Source: Streptomyces pinistramenti (GTDB lineage: Bacteria > Actinomycetota > Actinomycetes > Streptomycetales > Streptomycetaceae). Taken from it: a stretch of DNA of 64,000 bases. The notes below the pieces were generated by a model. It saw nothing but the letters and a program-made list of their open reading frames with translations, searched no databases and had not been told where the DNA came from. Location: assembly GCF_020564935.1 (NCBI RefSeq), contig NZ_JAJCXB010000003.1, positions 186,001-250,000 on the forward strand, in the 5' to 3' direction. Numbering within the stretch: the first letter of the stretch is position 1; each line of letters begins with the position of its first letter. A program made the translations under genes and the position numbers. This document shows, one piece after another, positions 9,491 through 17,262 of this stretch.

Positions 9491-9519
9491 TTGACAAACA
9501 GCGCAGGCGGTTTTTAAAT
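9491..9519 (+). promoter_or_regulatory. Near-consensus promoter overlapping an ARE-like repeat
   Basis: TTGACA (9491-9496), a 17-base spacer, then TTAAAT (9514-9519) is an almost ideal housekeeping promoter. Within it, ACAAAC and GGTTTTT form inverted arms like an ARE. A butyrolactone-receptor homologue bound here would block polymerase. It points at the HAD gene starting at 9716. Confidence 0.6.
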
Positions 9520-9715
9520 CTGCGAAGGCGGTAAACGGGATGTTCCCCTTCCGTTGCAGCCGCCACGACGGTCGCGCACCGCCTTTGGACAGCGCTGCGC
9601 CACGGAGAGACCGCCTCTGCCGTCAGCTGTCGTCGACCACGGGCCGCCCGAACCAGCCGGGTGCGCTCCGCTCTCCAGCCACTGCACCCATCGGAATCCG
9701 GAAAGGTCTCCAGCC

Positions 9716-10480
9716 ATGCGCGTATCAGCGGAAGTCGGCGAACGTCCTGTGAGAGGCGCACGGGGCGCCGGCAGCGAGACCATCAAGGCGGCCGTCTTCG
9801 ATCTGGACGGCACCTTGGCCAATACGCGTCCGGCGATCAGCAAACTGCTCGTCAAGGTGGCGGCGGAGCAGGGCTGCCCGGTGACCCCGCGGCAGGCTGC
9901 CGCGGCCGTCGGCAAGCCGCCGGGGCAGGCGTTCGGACGGCTGCTCGGCAAGCCCGAGGACGACGGCCGGGTGCTCGCCGCCATCGGCCGCTACCGTGAA
10001 CTGTTCGCCTACGACGTCCTCTGCCAGGGCCCGCAGTTGCTGTTCCCGGGTGTAACGGCCGGGCTGTCCGCGCTGCGTGCCCACGGCGTCGAACTGGCCG
10101 TCGCCACGTCCAAGACCACCCGCGGCGCCGAGTCGCTCCTGGATGTCATGGGCATCCGCGAGCTGGTCGGCCCGGTCATCGGGCAGGACATGGTGCGGCG
10201 CGGCAAGCCGCACCCGGAGATGGTGCTGCGGGCCGCCGGCCGGCTGGGCGTCGCCGCCGGGGAGAGCGCGTACGTGGGCGACACCGTGGGGGACATGCGG
10301 ATGGCGGTGACCGCGCGGATGGAGGCGGTCGCCGTCACCTACGGCGCCGGTACCTTCGGCGAGTTGGCCGCGGTCGCCGGTACCCGGATGTGCAGCTCGT
10401 TCAAGGACGTGGTGTCGGTCATCGCCGCCTGCCGCCCGCGGCAGACCGCCGGGGTGGCGGCGCAGCGGCGCCGTCGCTGA
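9716..10480 (+). CDS. HAD-superfamily hydrolase, phosphoglycolate-phosphatase-like
   Basis: A 254-residue soluble phosphatase. HAD motif I is DLDGTLAN with nucleophile D29 and acid D31, motif II is ATSKTT, motif III is the lysine in GKPHPE, and motif IV is GDTVGD. A helical cap lies between motifs I and II, as in phosphoglycolate phosphatase (Gph) and pyrophosphatase PpaX types. The substrate is not predictable. The start is ATG at 9716, with GGAAAGG about nine bases upstream. The N-terminal 22 residues before the core are not conserved-looking. Its promoter overlaps an ARE-like repeat, suggesting signalling-dependent expression. Confidence 0.88.
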   Translation: MRVSAEVGERPVRGARGAGSETIKAAVFDLDGTLANTRPAISKLLVKVAAEQGCPVTPRQAAAAVGKPPGQAFGRLLGKPEDDGRVLAAIGRYRELFAYDVLCQGPQLLFPGVTAGLSALRAHGVELAVATSKTTRGAESLLDVMGIRELVGPVIGQDMVRRGKPHPEMVLRAAGRLGVAAGESAYVGDTVGDMRMAVTARMEAVAVTYGAGTFGELAAVAGTRMCSSFKDVVSVIAACRPRQTAGVAAQRRRR

Positions 10481-10505
10481 GGGCGGCACAGGACCTGAGG
10501 GGCTG

Positions 10506-10523
10506 CCGGAAGCGTGCTTCCGG
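10506..10523 (+). terminator. Hairpin after HAD gene
   Basis: Perfect 8-base arms CCGGAAGC and GCTTCCGG with a two-base loop, 26 bases after the stop codon. No U-tract follows, which is normal for Streptomyces terminators. Confidence 0.55.
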
Positions 10524-10933
10524 GCCCTGACGGGGCATCGGCGCCGGGGGGCGCCTGCCTGGCGGCGGTACCGGGGGGTGCCGACGCCGTGGGGAAAGAA
10601 AGAGGGGCTGCCGGAGGGGGGTGGCCCCGGGGGAAGCACCCGCAGGGGGCGGGTGCAGGAGGGGGCCCGTCGGGGGGCGGGCAGATGAGGGACGTCCCGG
10701 GGGATCCGGATCCGCTGCCGTACCGAGAGGCGGCTGTGCCGCACCTCCGCACGCCGTCCGCGGTGCGGCACGGCAGCGGATTCCCGGTCGGACCGGGCGC
10801 CCGCCGCCCGCAGTTGACCCTGCGGGCGGAGACCGCCGCGCGGGCCCTGGCCGGCCCTCCATGAGGAGGGGAGAGGGCGGGCCGGGGCTCCGCGCATGGC
10901 GGCGGCATCACAGGGAATTCGGTCGGCCGGCCC
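10524..10933. other. Non-coding G-rich stretch with a two-tier hairpin
   Basis: No credible gene is seen. The first part is very G-rich on the plus strand. Further on, an outer stem CGCTGCCG (10713-10720)/CGGCAGCG (10771-10778) encloses an inner stem TGCCGCACC (10737-10745)/GGTGCGGCA (10762-10770). This could be a terminator for transcription entering from either side, or a small structured RNA. Confidence 0.4.
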
Positions 10934-11425
10934 TCACATGTTCGCCTTCCAGGCCTGGCCGAGCTTGCACCGGCCCGACTGCGGCTGGTTGCTGCCGCCG
11001 GTGATGAAGGTGCCCGAGACCTGCGTCGAACGGGTCTCGTGCGCGGGGACGCGGAGCTGTGAGATCGGCGCGGAGCCGAAGGCGGACCCGGTCTGATCGG
11101 TGAACTCCACCGTGCCGTTGTAGGTCGCCGCGCTCACGGAATTGCCGTTGGTCACCCGGATCCTGGCGCTCAGCTTGCCGCCCGCGACGTCGACCTTGCA
11201 GTCGCTGACGGAGATGTCCGACTCCGGTGAGGTGGTCGCGGCGGCCGTCGGCGAACTGCCGCTGGTTCCGCTGCCGGTGGTGCTTCCCGAGCTGCGGTAG
11301 CCGCCGCTGGTGCTGCTGTTGGAGTCGTGGTGGCCGCAGCCCCCGCCGTGCGAATGGCGGGCGCCGGTCAGTGTGACGATCACGAACCCGGCCACGGCAA
11401 CTGCACGAACATGACGACGGTTCAC
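10934..11425 (-). CDS. Secreted protein of unknown function
   Basis: A 163-residue protein. A signal peptide is evident (NRRHVR followed by a hydrophobic stretch to about residue 20). Next comes a low-complexity Gly/Ser/Thr linker of about 45 residues, then a compact domain with two cysteines (SDCKVDVAGGKLSARIRVTN ... SGRCKLGQAW) and a beta-rich pattern like small extracellular Ig-like domains. The start is GTG at 11425, with GGGGGA eight bases upstream. It probably sits outside the membrane or in the wall. No enzyme motif is recognised. It is divergent from the VOC gene. Confidence 0.7.
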   Translation of the reverse strand: MNRRHVRAVAVAGFVIVTLTGARHSHGGGCGHHDSNSSTSGGYRSSGSTTGSGTSGSSPTAAATTSPESDISVSDCKVDVAGGKLSARIRVTNGNSVSAATYNGTVEFTDQTGSAFGSAPISQLRVPAHETRSTQVSGTFITGGSNQPQSGRCKLGQAWKANM

Positions 11426-11666
11426 GTCGATATCCCCCGATGATGACGATCTGGTGGTGAAGCCCTGCGGTGACGAACGGTGCGCGCGTGGCACACCGCG
11501 GTCACTTGACGAGTGCGCGTCAGGCTAGCAAGCGGCGGCGCGGACACCGAACGCGAAGCGGTGCCTGCCCGCGACGAGTGCGGGGCGTGCGGGCGTGGAG
11601 CCGACGGGCGATTGTCAGTGGGGGGTGTCAGGCTGATTCCAGAGGGGTTCCGTGAAGGGAATGGCC

Positions 11667-12467
11667 ATGATCACTACCGATTTCATCCCCGGCTCGCCCT
11701 GCTGGCTCGACCTGAGCGCCCCCGACGTCGCGGCCGCGGCGGCCTTCTACGGCAAGGTGTTCGGCTGGCGCACCGAGCCGTTCGGCGACCAGCCTCCCGG
11801 CGGCTACACCGTCTGCCGCCTCGACGAAAAGATCGTCGGCGCGATCGGCCCGCTCGCCGAGGACGGTGACCGGCCGGCCTGGACCGTCTACTTCCACACC
11901 GCCGACGCGGACTCCACGGCCAGGTCCGTCGAACAGGCCGGCGGCACGGTCCGAAGCGCACCCGTCGCGGTCGGCAGGAACGACGGCAGGCACGCCCAGC
12001 TCACCGACCCGCAGGGCGGGAAATTTGCCGTCTGGGAGCCCGCGGCCTACCCCGGATTCGAGGTGGCGGACGGGGCGGGCAGCCTGGGCTGGATCGAGCT
12101 GTTCACCCCCGAATCGGCCGCCGCGCAGCGCTTCTACGGCACGGTGTTCGGCTGGACCACCCGGGACGTGCCGCTGCCCGGTGGCGGTGGCACGTACACC
12201 CTGCTGATACCCCGTGGCGGCGGCGAGGAGCGGATGCACGGCGGCATCATGGAGATACCGGCCACCTCGCTGACCCACACCGACGGACAGGCGTACTGGC
12301 ACCCGGTGTTCGGCTCCGCCGACTGCGATGCGACCATCGCCGCCCTCACGTCCCACGGCGGCACCCTGCGCATGGGCCCCGAGGATGCCGAAGGTATAGG
12401 CCGCCTCGCCGTATGCGCCGACCCGGCCGGCGCCGAGTTCGTCGTCCTCACGCCTGCTGCGGCGTGA
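11667..12467 (+). CDS. VOC-family (glyoxalase/bleomycin-resistance fold) two-domain protein
   Basis: A 266-residue cytosolic protein made of two tandem VOC modules. The first starts GSPCWLDLSAPDVAAAAAFY, with KVFGW next and ending near DPQGGKFAVWEP; the second starts GWIELFTPESAAAQRFYGTV and ends DPAGAEFVVLTP. This resembles the CFP32/hydroxylase-like glyoxalase proteins common in actinobacteria. Its substrate is unknown. Three starts are possible (GTG 11652, ATG 11661, ATG 11667). The last is preferred because GAAGGGA ends six bases before it and similarity starts at MITTDFIPG. Confidence 0.85.
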   Translation: MITTDFIPGSPCWLDLSAPDVAAAAAFYGKVFGWRTEPFGDQPPGGYTVCRLDEKIVGAIGPLAEDGDRPAWTVYFHTADADSTARSVEQAGGTVRSAPVAVGRNDGRHAQLTDPQGGKFAVWEPAAYPGFEVADGAGSLGWIELFTPESAAAQRFYGTVFGWTTRDVPLPGGGGTYTLLIPRGGGEERMHGGIMEIPATSLTHTDGQAYWHPVFGSADCDATIAALTSHGGTLRMGPEDAEGIGRLAVCADPAGAEFVVLTPAAA

Positions 12468-12638
12468 GCGCGGCAGGGGAACCGCGGAGCGCCGTACCGC
12501 CGGCGGGCCGCCCGTGCCGGGGTGCATCGGCTCTCAAGTCCCGCCTGCCGGCGGCTCTTTGGCATCCGAAGCGTCCTGCGATCACCGCTGCCGCGACCAG
12601 CCGTTACGGGAGAGCTCTCAGCCGGCTGCGATGGGGGG

Positions 12639-13021
12639 TTACTTGAGCGCGTGACTGCGAAAGCTCGGCTGCCGACGGAGCTGGTCCGCCGGTACGGCGA
12701 GGGCGAGCCGGGGGAGCGTCGCAGCAGGGTGCCCAGTGCCGTCTGGATCTGCAGCCGGGCGAGTGGAGCTCCAAGGCAGTAGCGGACGCCGTATCCCAGT
12801 GCCGGGTGGGCCTTGTCCGTGCGGTGGATGTCGAAGCGGTCCGGCTCGGGCTAGCGCTGCCCGTCGCGGTGAGCGGTGGCGATGCACCGCATCACGGTGT
12901 CGCCCGTAGGGATCCTGGTGCCGCCGATGACGATGTCCTCGGTCGGGAAGCGTCGGACAGCCATCTGGTCGGGATGCGCGTAGCGCAGGATCTCCTCCAC
13001 CGCGTCCGGCAGCAGCGCTGG
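12639..13021 (-). pseudogene. Cytochrome P450, C-terminal remnant
   Basis: Read on the minus strand from about 13019, this encodes P450 landmarks: PALLPDAVEEILRY (K-helix EExxR region), then PDRFDIHR, then the haem-ligand loop LGYGVRYCLGAPLARL, and the usual tail PADQLRRQPSFRSHALK ending in TAA at 12639. Coding is broken by an in-frame TAG just before PEPDRFD and a frameshift after GTLLRRSP. The N-terminal two-thirds is missing. The broken end abuts the GNAT remnant near 13020. It cannot make an active enzyme. Confidence 0.85.
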
Positions 13022-13458
13022 ATACCTGCCGGTCTTCTGGGAGCAGTTGGCGGATCCCGAACTGCAGCGGATGGCGGCGGTGACCAGGAAGTATCACCAC
13101 GACCGCGGCCACTTCGACCAGCACTGGGCCAAGGTGCGGTCCGACCCGGCAGTGCTCCTGCGTACCGTTCCCGCCGACGGCGTAGTAGCAGGACATGCCG
13201 CGGCGTTCGGTTCGCCCTTCGAGCGGGAGGTCACCTATGTCGTGGCGCGGTCTCACCGGGGTCGGGGCAGCGCCCCAGGCGCTCGCCGAGCTGATCGAGC
13301 TGGAGAGCGCCCGCCCGCTGCACGCCGAGGCCCCTGCTGACAACGCCGGTTCCCTTCGCGTACTGAAGAAGTGCGGCTTCGTCGTGACCGGGCGCAGTAG
13401 TTGCTTCGCGCAGGCTCGGGGGCAGGAGATCGCTTGCGTGCACTTGACGTCGAGCTGA
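13020..13458 (+). pseudogene. GNAT-family acetyltransferase, truncated and frameshifted
   Basis: The frame starting GYLPVFWEQLADPELQRM and continuing to VVARSHRGRG (about 13260) matches N-acetyltransferases. The continuation ALAELIELESARPLHAEAPA, then DNAGSLRVLKKCGFVVTG, lies in a different frame, so a frameshift occurred right after the acetyl-CoA-binding R/GxxG turn. No start codon or ribosome-binding site is evident at the left edge, where the P450 remnant begins on the other strand. It is therefore a decayed gene with a probable deletion end-point. Confidence 0.82.
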
Positions 13459-14107
13459 GCGAGACGGCCCGCGCAGGCTGCGCACCCGGCCGGTGCGAGG
13501 TCGTGCAGGCGAGCGGTGCCGGGCCTGGCGGTGGACCCTGTTCTCGGCCTCCGGCTCCGGGATCAGATGCGGCTGACCTCGCCGTTTGCGGTGCGGGATG
13601 GGGGAGCCGGGGCCCTGATGGCTGCCGTTGGCGATGGCCGGGGCATTACGGCAGGCACGGCTCGGCACGGTACGGCGGACGCCGGGGACGAGGCGCAGTC
13701 CGACCTGGTGAGCGCGCAGCAAGTAGCCGGGGGAGGTCGCGCGGGCCTTCGACGTCTTCGTGGCGATGACCCGGGCCTGTGACGTGGGTCCGCTACCGCC
13801 AGCAGAACTCGGGCTGAGTTTCAGGGACGTTGACGGGGGCCGGGGTATCATCCCCGGCCCCCCGTTGTGCATGTCTGGGGCGGTCGTCGTGGCAGCAGGG
13901 GTAAGCGGCACGGCCCGGATTCGGCCGGGTGGCGGGTGTGCGGTGACTGTGGCCCGCTCCGGATGTTTTGTTGGTGTGCTGAGGGAATCACCTGATGCCT
14001 CGTCCCGCCCGCCGCATCACCGGTTCTCCTGGCGTCACCAGGTCAATTACCGTTGGCTTCACCGAAGTTGTTGACGGTGGAATCGTTGACTGTCAGCATG
14101 GCGGAAC
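13459..14107. other. Unassigned stretch inside the decayed island
   Basis: No recognisable gene. Long open frames here look like GC-bias artefacts: composition is Arg/Pro/Gly-rich with no family pattern. The only clear structure is the hairpin at 13835-13862. TTGAC repeats at about 14070 and 14086 may be remnants of a promoter. Confidence 0.5.
13835..13862. terminator. Strong hairpin, terminator-like
   Basis: An 11-base perfect stem, GGGGGCCGGGG with CCCCGGCCCCC, and loop TATCAT. It sits between broken genes and may be the surviving terminator of a lost gene. Confidence 0.55.
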
Positions 14108-14140
14108 TGAAGTGAAAGTCAGTGCACTGATTACACTTCA
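14108..14140. promoter_or_regulatory. Compound inverted repeat, orphan operator
   Basis: Outer arms TGAAGTG (14108-14114) and CACTTCA (14134-14140) flank the perfect palindrome TCAGTGCACTGA (14119-14130). It has the look of a dimeric repressor site. Its right end runs into the broken decarboxylase gene, so the original target is unclear. Confidence 0.45.
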
Positions 14141-14406
14141 TCTCCCGCTACGCGTGGGGCGAAGTCTGGACCGACGACACGCTCTCCCGCCGAGAGCGCA
14201 GCCTGATCACCATGACGGCGCTGGTGGCCGGGGGCCACCGCGACGAACTGGCCCTGCACATCCGGGCGGCGCGGCGCAACGGCCTGACGCCGGAGGAGAT
14301 CGGCGCAGTGCTGCTGCAGACCGCCGTCTACTGCGGTGTACCGGCGGCCAACTCCGCGTTTGCCGTGGCCCAGCGGGTCCTGGAGGAGGACACCACCGGC
14401 CGGTGA
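14131..14406 (+). pseudogene. Carboxymuconolactone decarboxylase family, 5'-truncated
   Basis: The frame reads FISRYAWGEVWTDDTLSRRE, then TALVAGGHRDELALHIRAAR, then a tail ending LLQTAVYCGVPAANSAFAVA. This matches the C-terminal two-thirds of PcaC-type 4-carboxymuconolactone decarboxylases, including the HxxxAxxNG-like helix. A TGA at 14128 lies immediately before the conserved part and the first third of the protein is absent. The first internal ATG (14212) would give only 64 residues. It is a fragment left by a deletion; expression from a cryptic start is possible but unlikely. Confidence 0.8.
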
Positions 14407-14437
14407 CGGCTGCCGGGCGGCCGGTTCCGCCCGGCGG

Positions 14438-14676
14438 TCACCGCGAGTAGCGGCTCAGCAGACCCGGGGAGGCCAGGGTGCGGTAATCGTCGCTGACGAG
14501 CACCGGCCGCTGATCCACCACGAGCGGCTCCAGGATCGACACGGCCTGGCCGGTGTCGCCGCGGATTCCGTACCAGCGGGCCAGTTGATGGCGGACCGAC
14601 TATCCGTGTTCATGGTCCGTGCCCAGTTCGTCCTCCACGTCGGGCAGCAGCCCGCTCAGCGACTCGACCGCGGCAT
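14438..14676 (-). pseudogene. Tetratricopeptide (kinesin-light-chain-like) C-terminal remnant
   Basis: On the minus strand, LSGLLPDVEDELGTDHEH then an in-frame TAG (14602-14600), then HQLARWYGIRGDTGQAVSI and LEPLVVDQRPVL follow the repeat pattern (LLxDxxRVLGxDHxxT, xRHxLAxWxGxxGD) of Streptomyces TPR proteins, and the frame ends with TGA at 14438. Only about two repeats survive. It is joined directly to the GT4 remnant, so a deletion fused two unrelated broken genes. Confidence 0.7.
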
Positions 14677-15523
14677 CGGAGCCTCCACGGCGACGAGCCC
14701 GAACGCTTCCGACTTGGCGGAAGGCACCACCAGAACGTCCTGCTCGGCGAAGACTCGCCACAACTCGGGCCGGCTCGGCCACCCCAGGTAGTGCACCGCG
14801 GAAAGGTCCCGCAGCGCCGCGAGTTCGGCGTACTCGCGCCGGGGCGCCGCCATGCGCAGCCGGACGCCCTCGACCTCCGCGAGCAGCGTGGCCAACCCGG
14901 CAGTCCCCTTCTCCGCAGTCAGCCGGCCGGTGTACAACACCCGGAGTTCCCCACAGGACCGGGTGCTCCGCCGAGGCGGCCGGGTCAGCAGCCGGTCGGG
15001 GATTCCCCAGGGGATGTGGACGATCCGGCGCGTGTCGGTGCCGGCGAACGCCCTCAGGAGGTCGGCCATCGCCATGGTGGGCACCACGATGACCCGGGCC
15101 GCCTCCGCAGCCTCCCGCAGCGCTTCGGCCTACGTCGGGTACCGCGCCGCGAAGAGCAGGTCCGTCCCGTGCACGAGAGCGATGCGCGGCCGTTTCGGGT
15201 ATCCGCGCCGGAGCGCCGGAGTGGCGCCGAACGCCAGGTGCTGGAGATGAATGACGTCCTGCTCATCGTCCGGGAAGCGGCGCGTGACCGCCTCGGTCAG
15301 CCGCTCCACGTACGCCCGGAAGCCGGCTCCGCTCAGCTGCTTTCCCGGCACATCCAGGAGAGCCGGTAACCCCGGCGCCGGTCGGTACCGGCGTGTCCTC
15401 GGGGGCCAGCATGAAGGTCCGGGCGGACAGCGGCCCGTCAGGAGTCGGATGGAGGTCCTTGAGCAATTCGACGCTCCCGCCGGGGCTGTCCCAGGGAAGG
15501 TCCAGGCCGGTCAGAACGTTCAT
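14677..15523 (-). pseudogene. GT4 family glycosyltransferase, broken
   Basis: The gene begins MNVLTGLDLPWDSPGGSVEL at ATG 15523. A frameshift near 15360 switches to a frame carrying LVHGTDLLFAARYPT. After an in-frame TAG at 15132-15130 that frame continues AEALREAAEAARVIVVPTMA and VLYTGRLTAEKG, then HYLGW and SAKSEAFGLVAVEA. These are GT-B retaining glycosyltransferase motifs (the E(x)7E motif lies at the end). The sequence after VEA, normally MACGTPVVA, is lost at the junction with the TPR remnant. At least three lesions make it non-functional. Confidence 0.83.
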
Positions 15524-15611
15524 CGCAGCTCTTTGTACCGCCCGGAGGTGTGATGACGCTGGTTCTGCGGGTGCCGGGTGCCGGGTGCCGGGTGATGGGT
15601 GTCCGGCGGAG

Positions 15612-16136
15612 TCAGGAAAGCTCCTCGTGCAGCCGGGAGATGTCCATACCGCCGGTACTGGTGTACTTGCTGCCCAGGATTTGGTAACTGACCTTTTCAC
15701 CAAAGGTGTCCAGGAAAACGATCTTCCCGAAGGTCATGTACGGATAGATACGGACCGGCTGTGCCACTCGGATCTCCAGGGTCCAGCGAATCGCGTGACC
15801 GACGTGTCCGAGCGGTGCCGAGATGTGCACCCAGATTCCCAGCCCGCCAACTGTCCTGTCCCCGTTGATCAGTTGGGCGAAGCGTTCCGACTTCGTTCGC
15901 TCGTGGGTGACCCCCAGATAGAGCCTTCCCGGCTCCAGTACATAGCCGCCGGGGCCCAGGGGGATCTCCTGATAGGAGGTGGCCCTCGCGGCGTCGAGTG
16001 CGCCGTCACAGATACGGATGCGGTCACCCAGCCGCCAGTCGTAGGCGTTCGGTGAGAGCCTTTCGGGATCGAACGGGTCGATGACGATGTCGCCCTCGGT
16101 GACGGCTTTGCCGATGGCCTGGCGAGTGAGAATCAT
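15612..16136 (-). CDS. dCTP-deaminase-like protein B (Glu retained, Ser/Arg motif lost)
   Basis: A 174-residue protein of the dCTP deaminase/dUTPase fold, beginning MILTRQAIGKAVTEGDIVID with the family's SPNAYDWRLGD. In real deaminases RSSxxR binds the triphosphate and a Glu in IxLE activates water. Here the first motif has become D93-R-T-V-G-G98, losing the Ser-Ser and Arg, while the Glu is kept (WTLE, E121). The start ATG at 16136 overlaps the stop of the upstream paralogue (ATGA), so the two are translationally coupled. It may act with that partner as a hetero-oligomer or in nucleotide-related specialised metabolism; the function is not established. Confidence 0.75.
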   Translation of the reverse strand: MILTRQAIGKAVTEGDIVIDPFDPERLSPNAYDWRLGDRIRICDGALDAARATSYQEIPLGPGGYVLEPGRLYLGVTHERTKSERFAQLINGDRTVGGLGIWVHISAPLGHVGHAIRWTLEIRVAQPVRIYPYMTFGKIVFLDTFGEKVSYQILGSKYTSTGGMDISRLHEELS

Positions 16137-16660
16137 GCGGTCGTCACCCGGTCTCGCCAATACCTTGACTCCTGGGGGCCCGCGGCCGCCTGGTATTTCC
16201 CTGTGTAGAGGTCGATTTCCCCCTTGGAGACGAAGAACATGATCTGCCCGATCTTCATCGACGGGTAGACGCGTAACGGGCGCACCGAGGAGAGCATGAG
16301 GGTCCACTGCCCGTGGAATCCGATATCCCCGATGGGTGCAGTGATCTCCACGAAAAGACCGAGCCGGCCGATCGACGAGCGCCCGAAGAGCAGCGGCACG
16401 TACGTGTCGGAACCGACAAGTTCCATGGTATGGCCGAGATACAACTGGCCGGGCTGGAGAACGAATCCCTCTTCCGGCACTTTGAGCATGCGGGTGGGGT
16501 TGTCCGCGTAGGCATCGACGACTTCGTCCGTGTAGACCAGTAGTGAGTCGCCCAGCCGAACGTTGTAGCTGTTGGGGTTGATTTGCTCTTCACTGAACGG
16601 CGAAATCTGTATTCGTCCGTCCATGGCCGACTGGGTGATCTCCGGTCCGGTAAGTATCAC
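16133..16660 (-). CDS. dCTP-deaminase-like protein A (Ser/Arg motif retained, catalytic Glu lost)
   Basis: A 175-residue paralogue of the following gene, with INPNSYNVRLGD and GFVLQPGQLYLGHT as in dCTP deaminases. It keeps R94-S-S-I-G-R99 but has Met122 (WTLML) where the catalytic Glu is expected. The exact pattern is the complement of its partner's. The start is GTG at 16660 (or 16663), preceded by GGGGGG. Codon 129 is TTA, so expression should depend on bldA. The two genes form an operon on the minus strand within the accessory island; normal housekeeping Dcd is expected elsewhere on the chromosome. Confidence 0.75.
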   Translation of the reverse strand: MILTGPEITQSAMDGRIQISPFSEEQINPNSYNVRLGDSLLVYTDEVVDAYADNPTRMLKVPEEGFVLQPGQLYLGHTMELVGSDTYVPLLFGRSSIGRLGLFVEITAPIGDIGFHGQWTLMLSSVRPLRVYPSMKIGQIMFFVSKGEIDLYTGKYQAAAGPQESRYWRDRVTTA

Positions 16661-17262
16661 CACCGCCCCCCAGAGGCTTCGCAACGGGGAAGTGCGCAGG
16701 TGTCGCCGTATCCGACCGGTGCTGTGACGTCTAAGTCCACTGGATCACGATCTCCGCAACCGCTTTGTGATGTCAAGAGACCTGCGGGAAGAGCGTGAAG
16801 AGGGGGGCGTCAGTTGAGGGTGTGCCGGTGTCCCGCCGTGGCTACGCCACCTTCAATTCCAGGCTGCACAAAAGTGGGCAAAAGGTGCCATTATTTCCAT
16901 GGTCGGGTTGAGATCGCCTTGTTTTGGAAGTGCAACGGGTGGGCAAGAAGGAACCGGTGAGGCGCCAGGAAAAAATCATGCCGGTGCCTGACCGGCAGAA
17001 CGGCGATGAACGTTCCGACGGCGGGTTACACCGGTGCCCGGAGGAATCGTGACGGTGGGGCGGGCTGTCCAGCACCACAGCCGGTCGCTTTACCGCGGGC
17101 ACCGGCGGCCGCGGTAATCGAGCCTTCCGGGAACTGCTCCGCCACAGCGATGACGGCCGGGCGGAAGAGGCAGGCGAAGGCGCGGGGAAAAGCGTCCAGC
17201 ACGCCCCACTGCGCGATATCGGGGCAGCCGATGAGCCCATCACCAGAAGAGGTAACTCATCA
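16661..17262. other. Divergent intergenic region of the accessory island
   Basis: About 600 bases separate the minus-strand deaminase-like pair from the plus-strand HAD gene. The stretch around 16850-16990 is relatively AT-rich for this window and may hold promoters in both directions. Short open frames exist (for example 16920-17051, 43 codons), but none has both a good ribosome-binding site and family similarity that I recognise. Confidence 0.45.

Larger units (their letters stand above)
9263..9715. other. Divergent regulatory region, no gene seen
   Basis: This 453-base gap separates the receptor pair from the HAD gene. It contains two ARE-like inverted repeats and a near-consensus promoter, described separately. 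The transcript from that promoter would have a leader of about 190 nucleotides. No open frame in it has a convincing start or recognisable product. Confidence 0.6.

Noticed and set aside
13231..13911. Minus-strand frame considered as a transposase
   Set aside because: No DDE or HTH motif and an Arg/Pro-rich composition; its plus-strand counterpart holds a clear GNAT remnant for part of the region.
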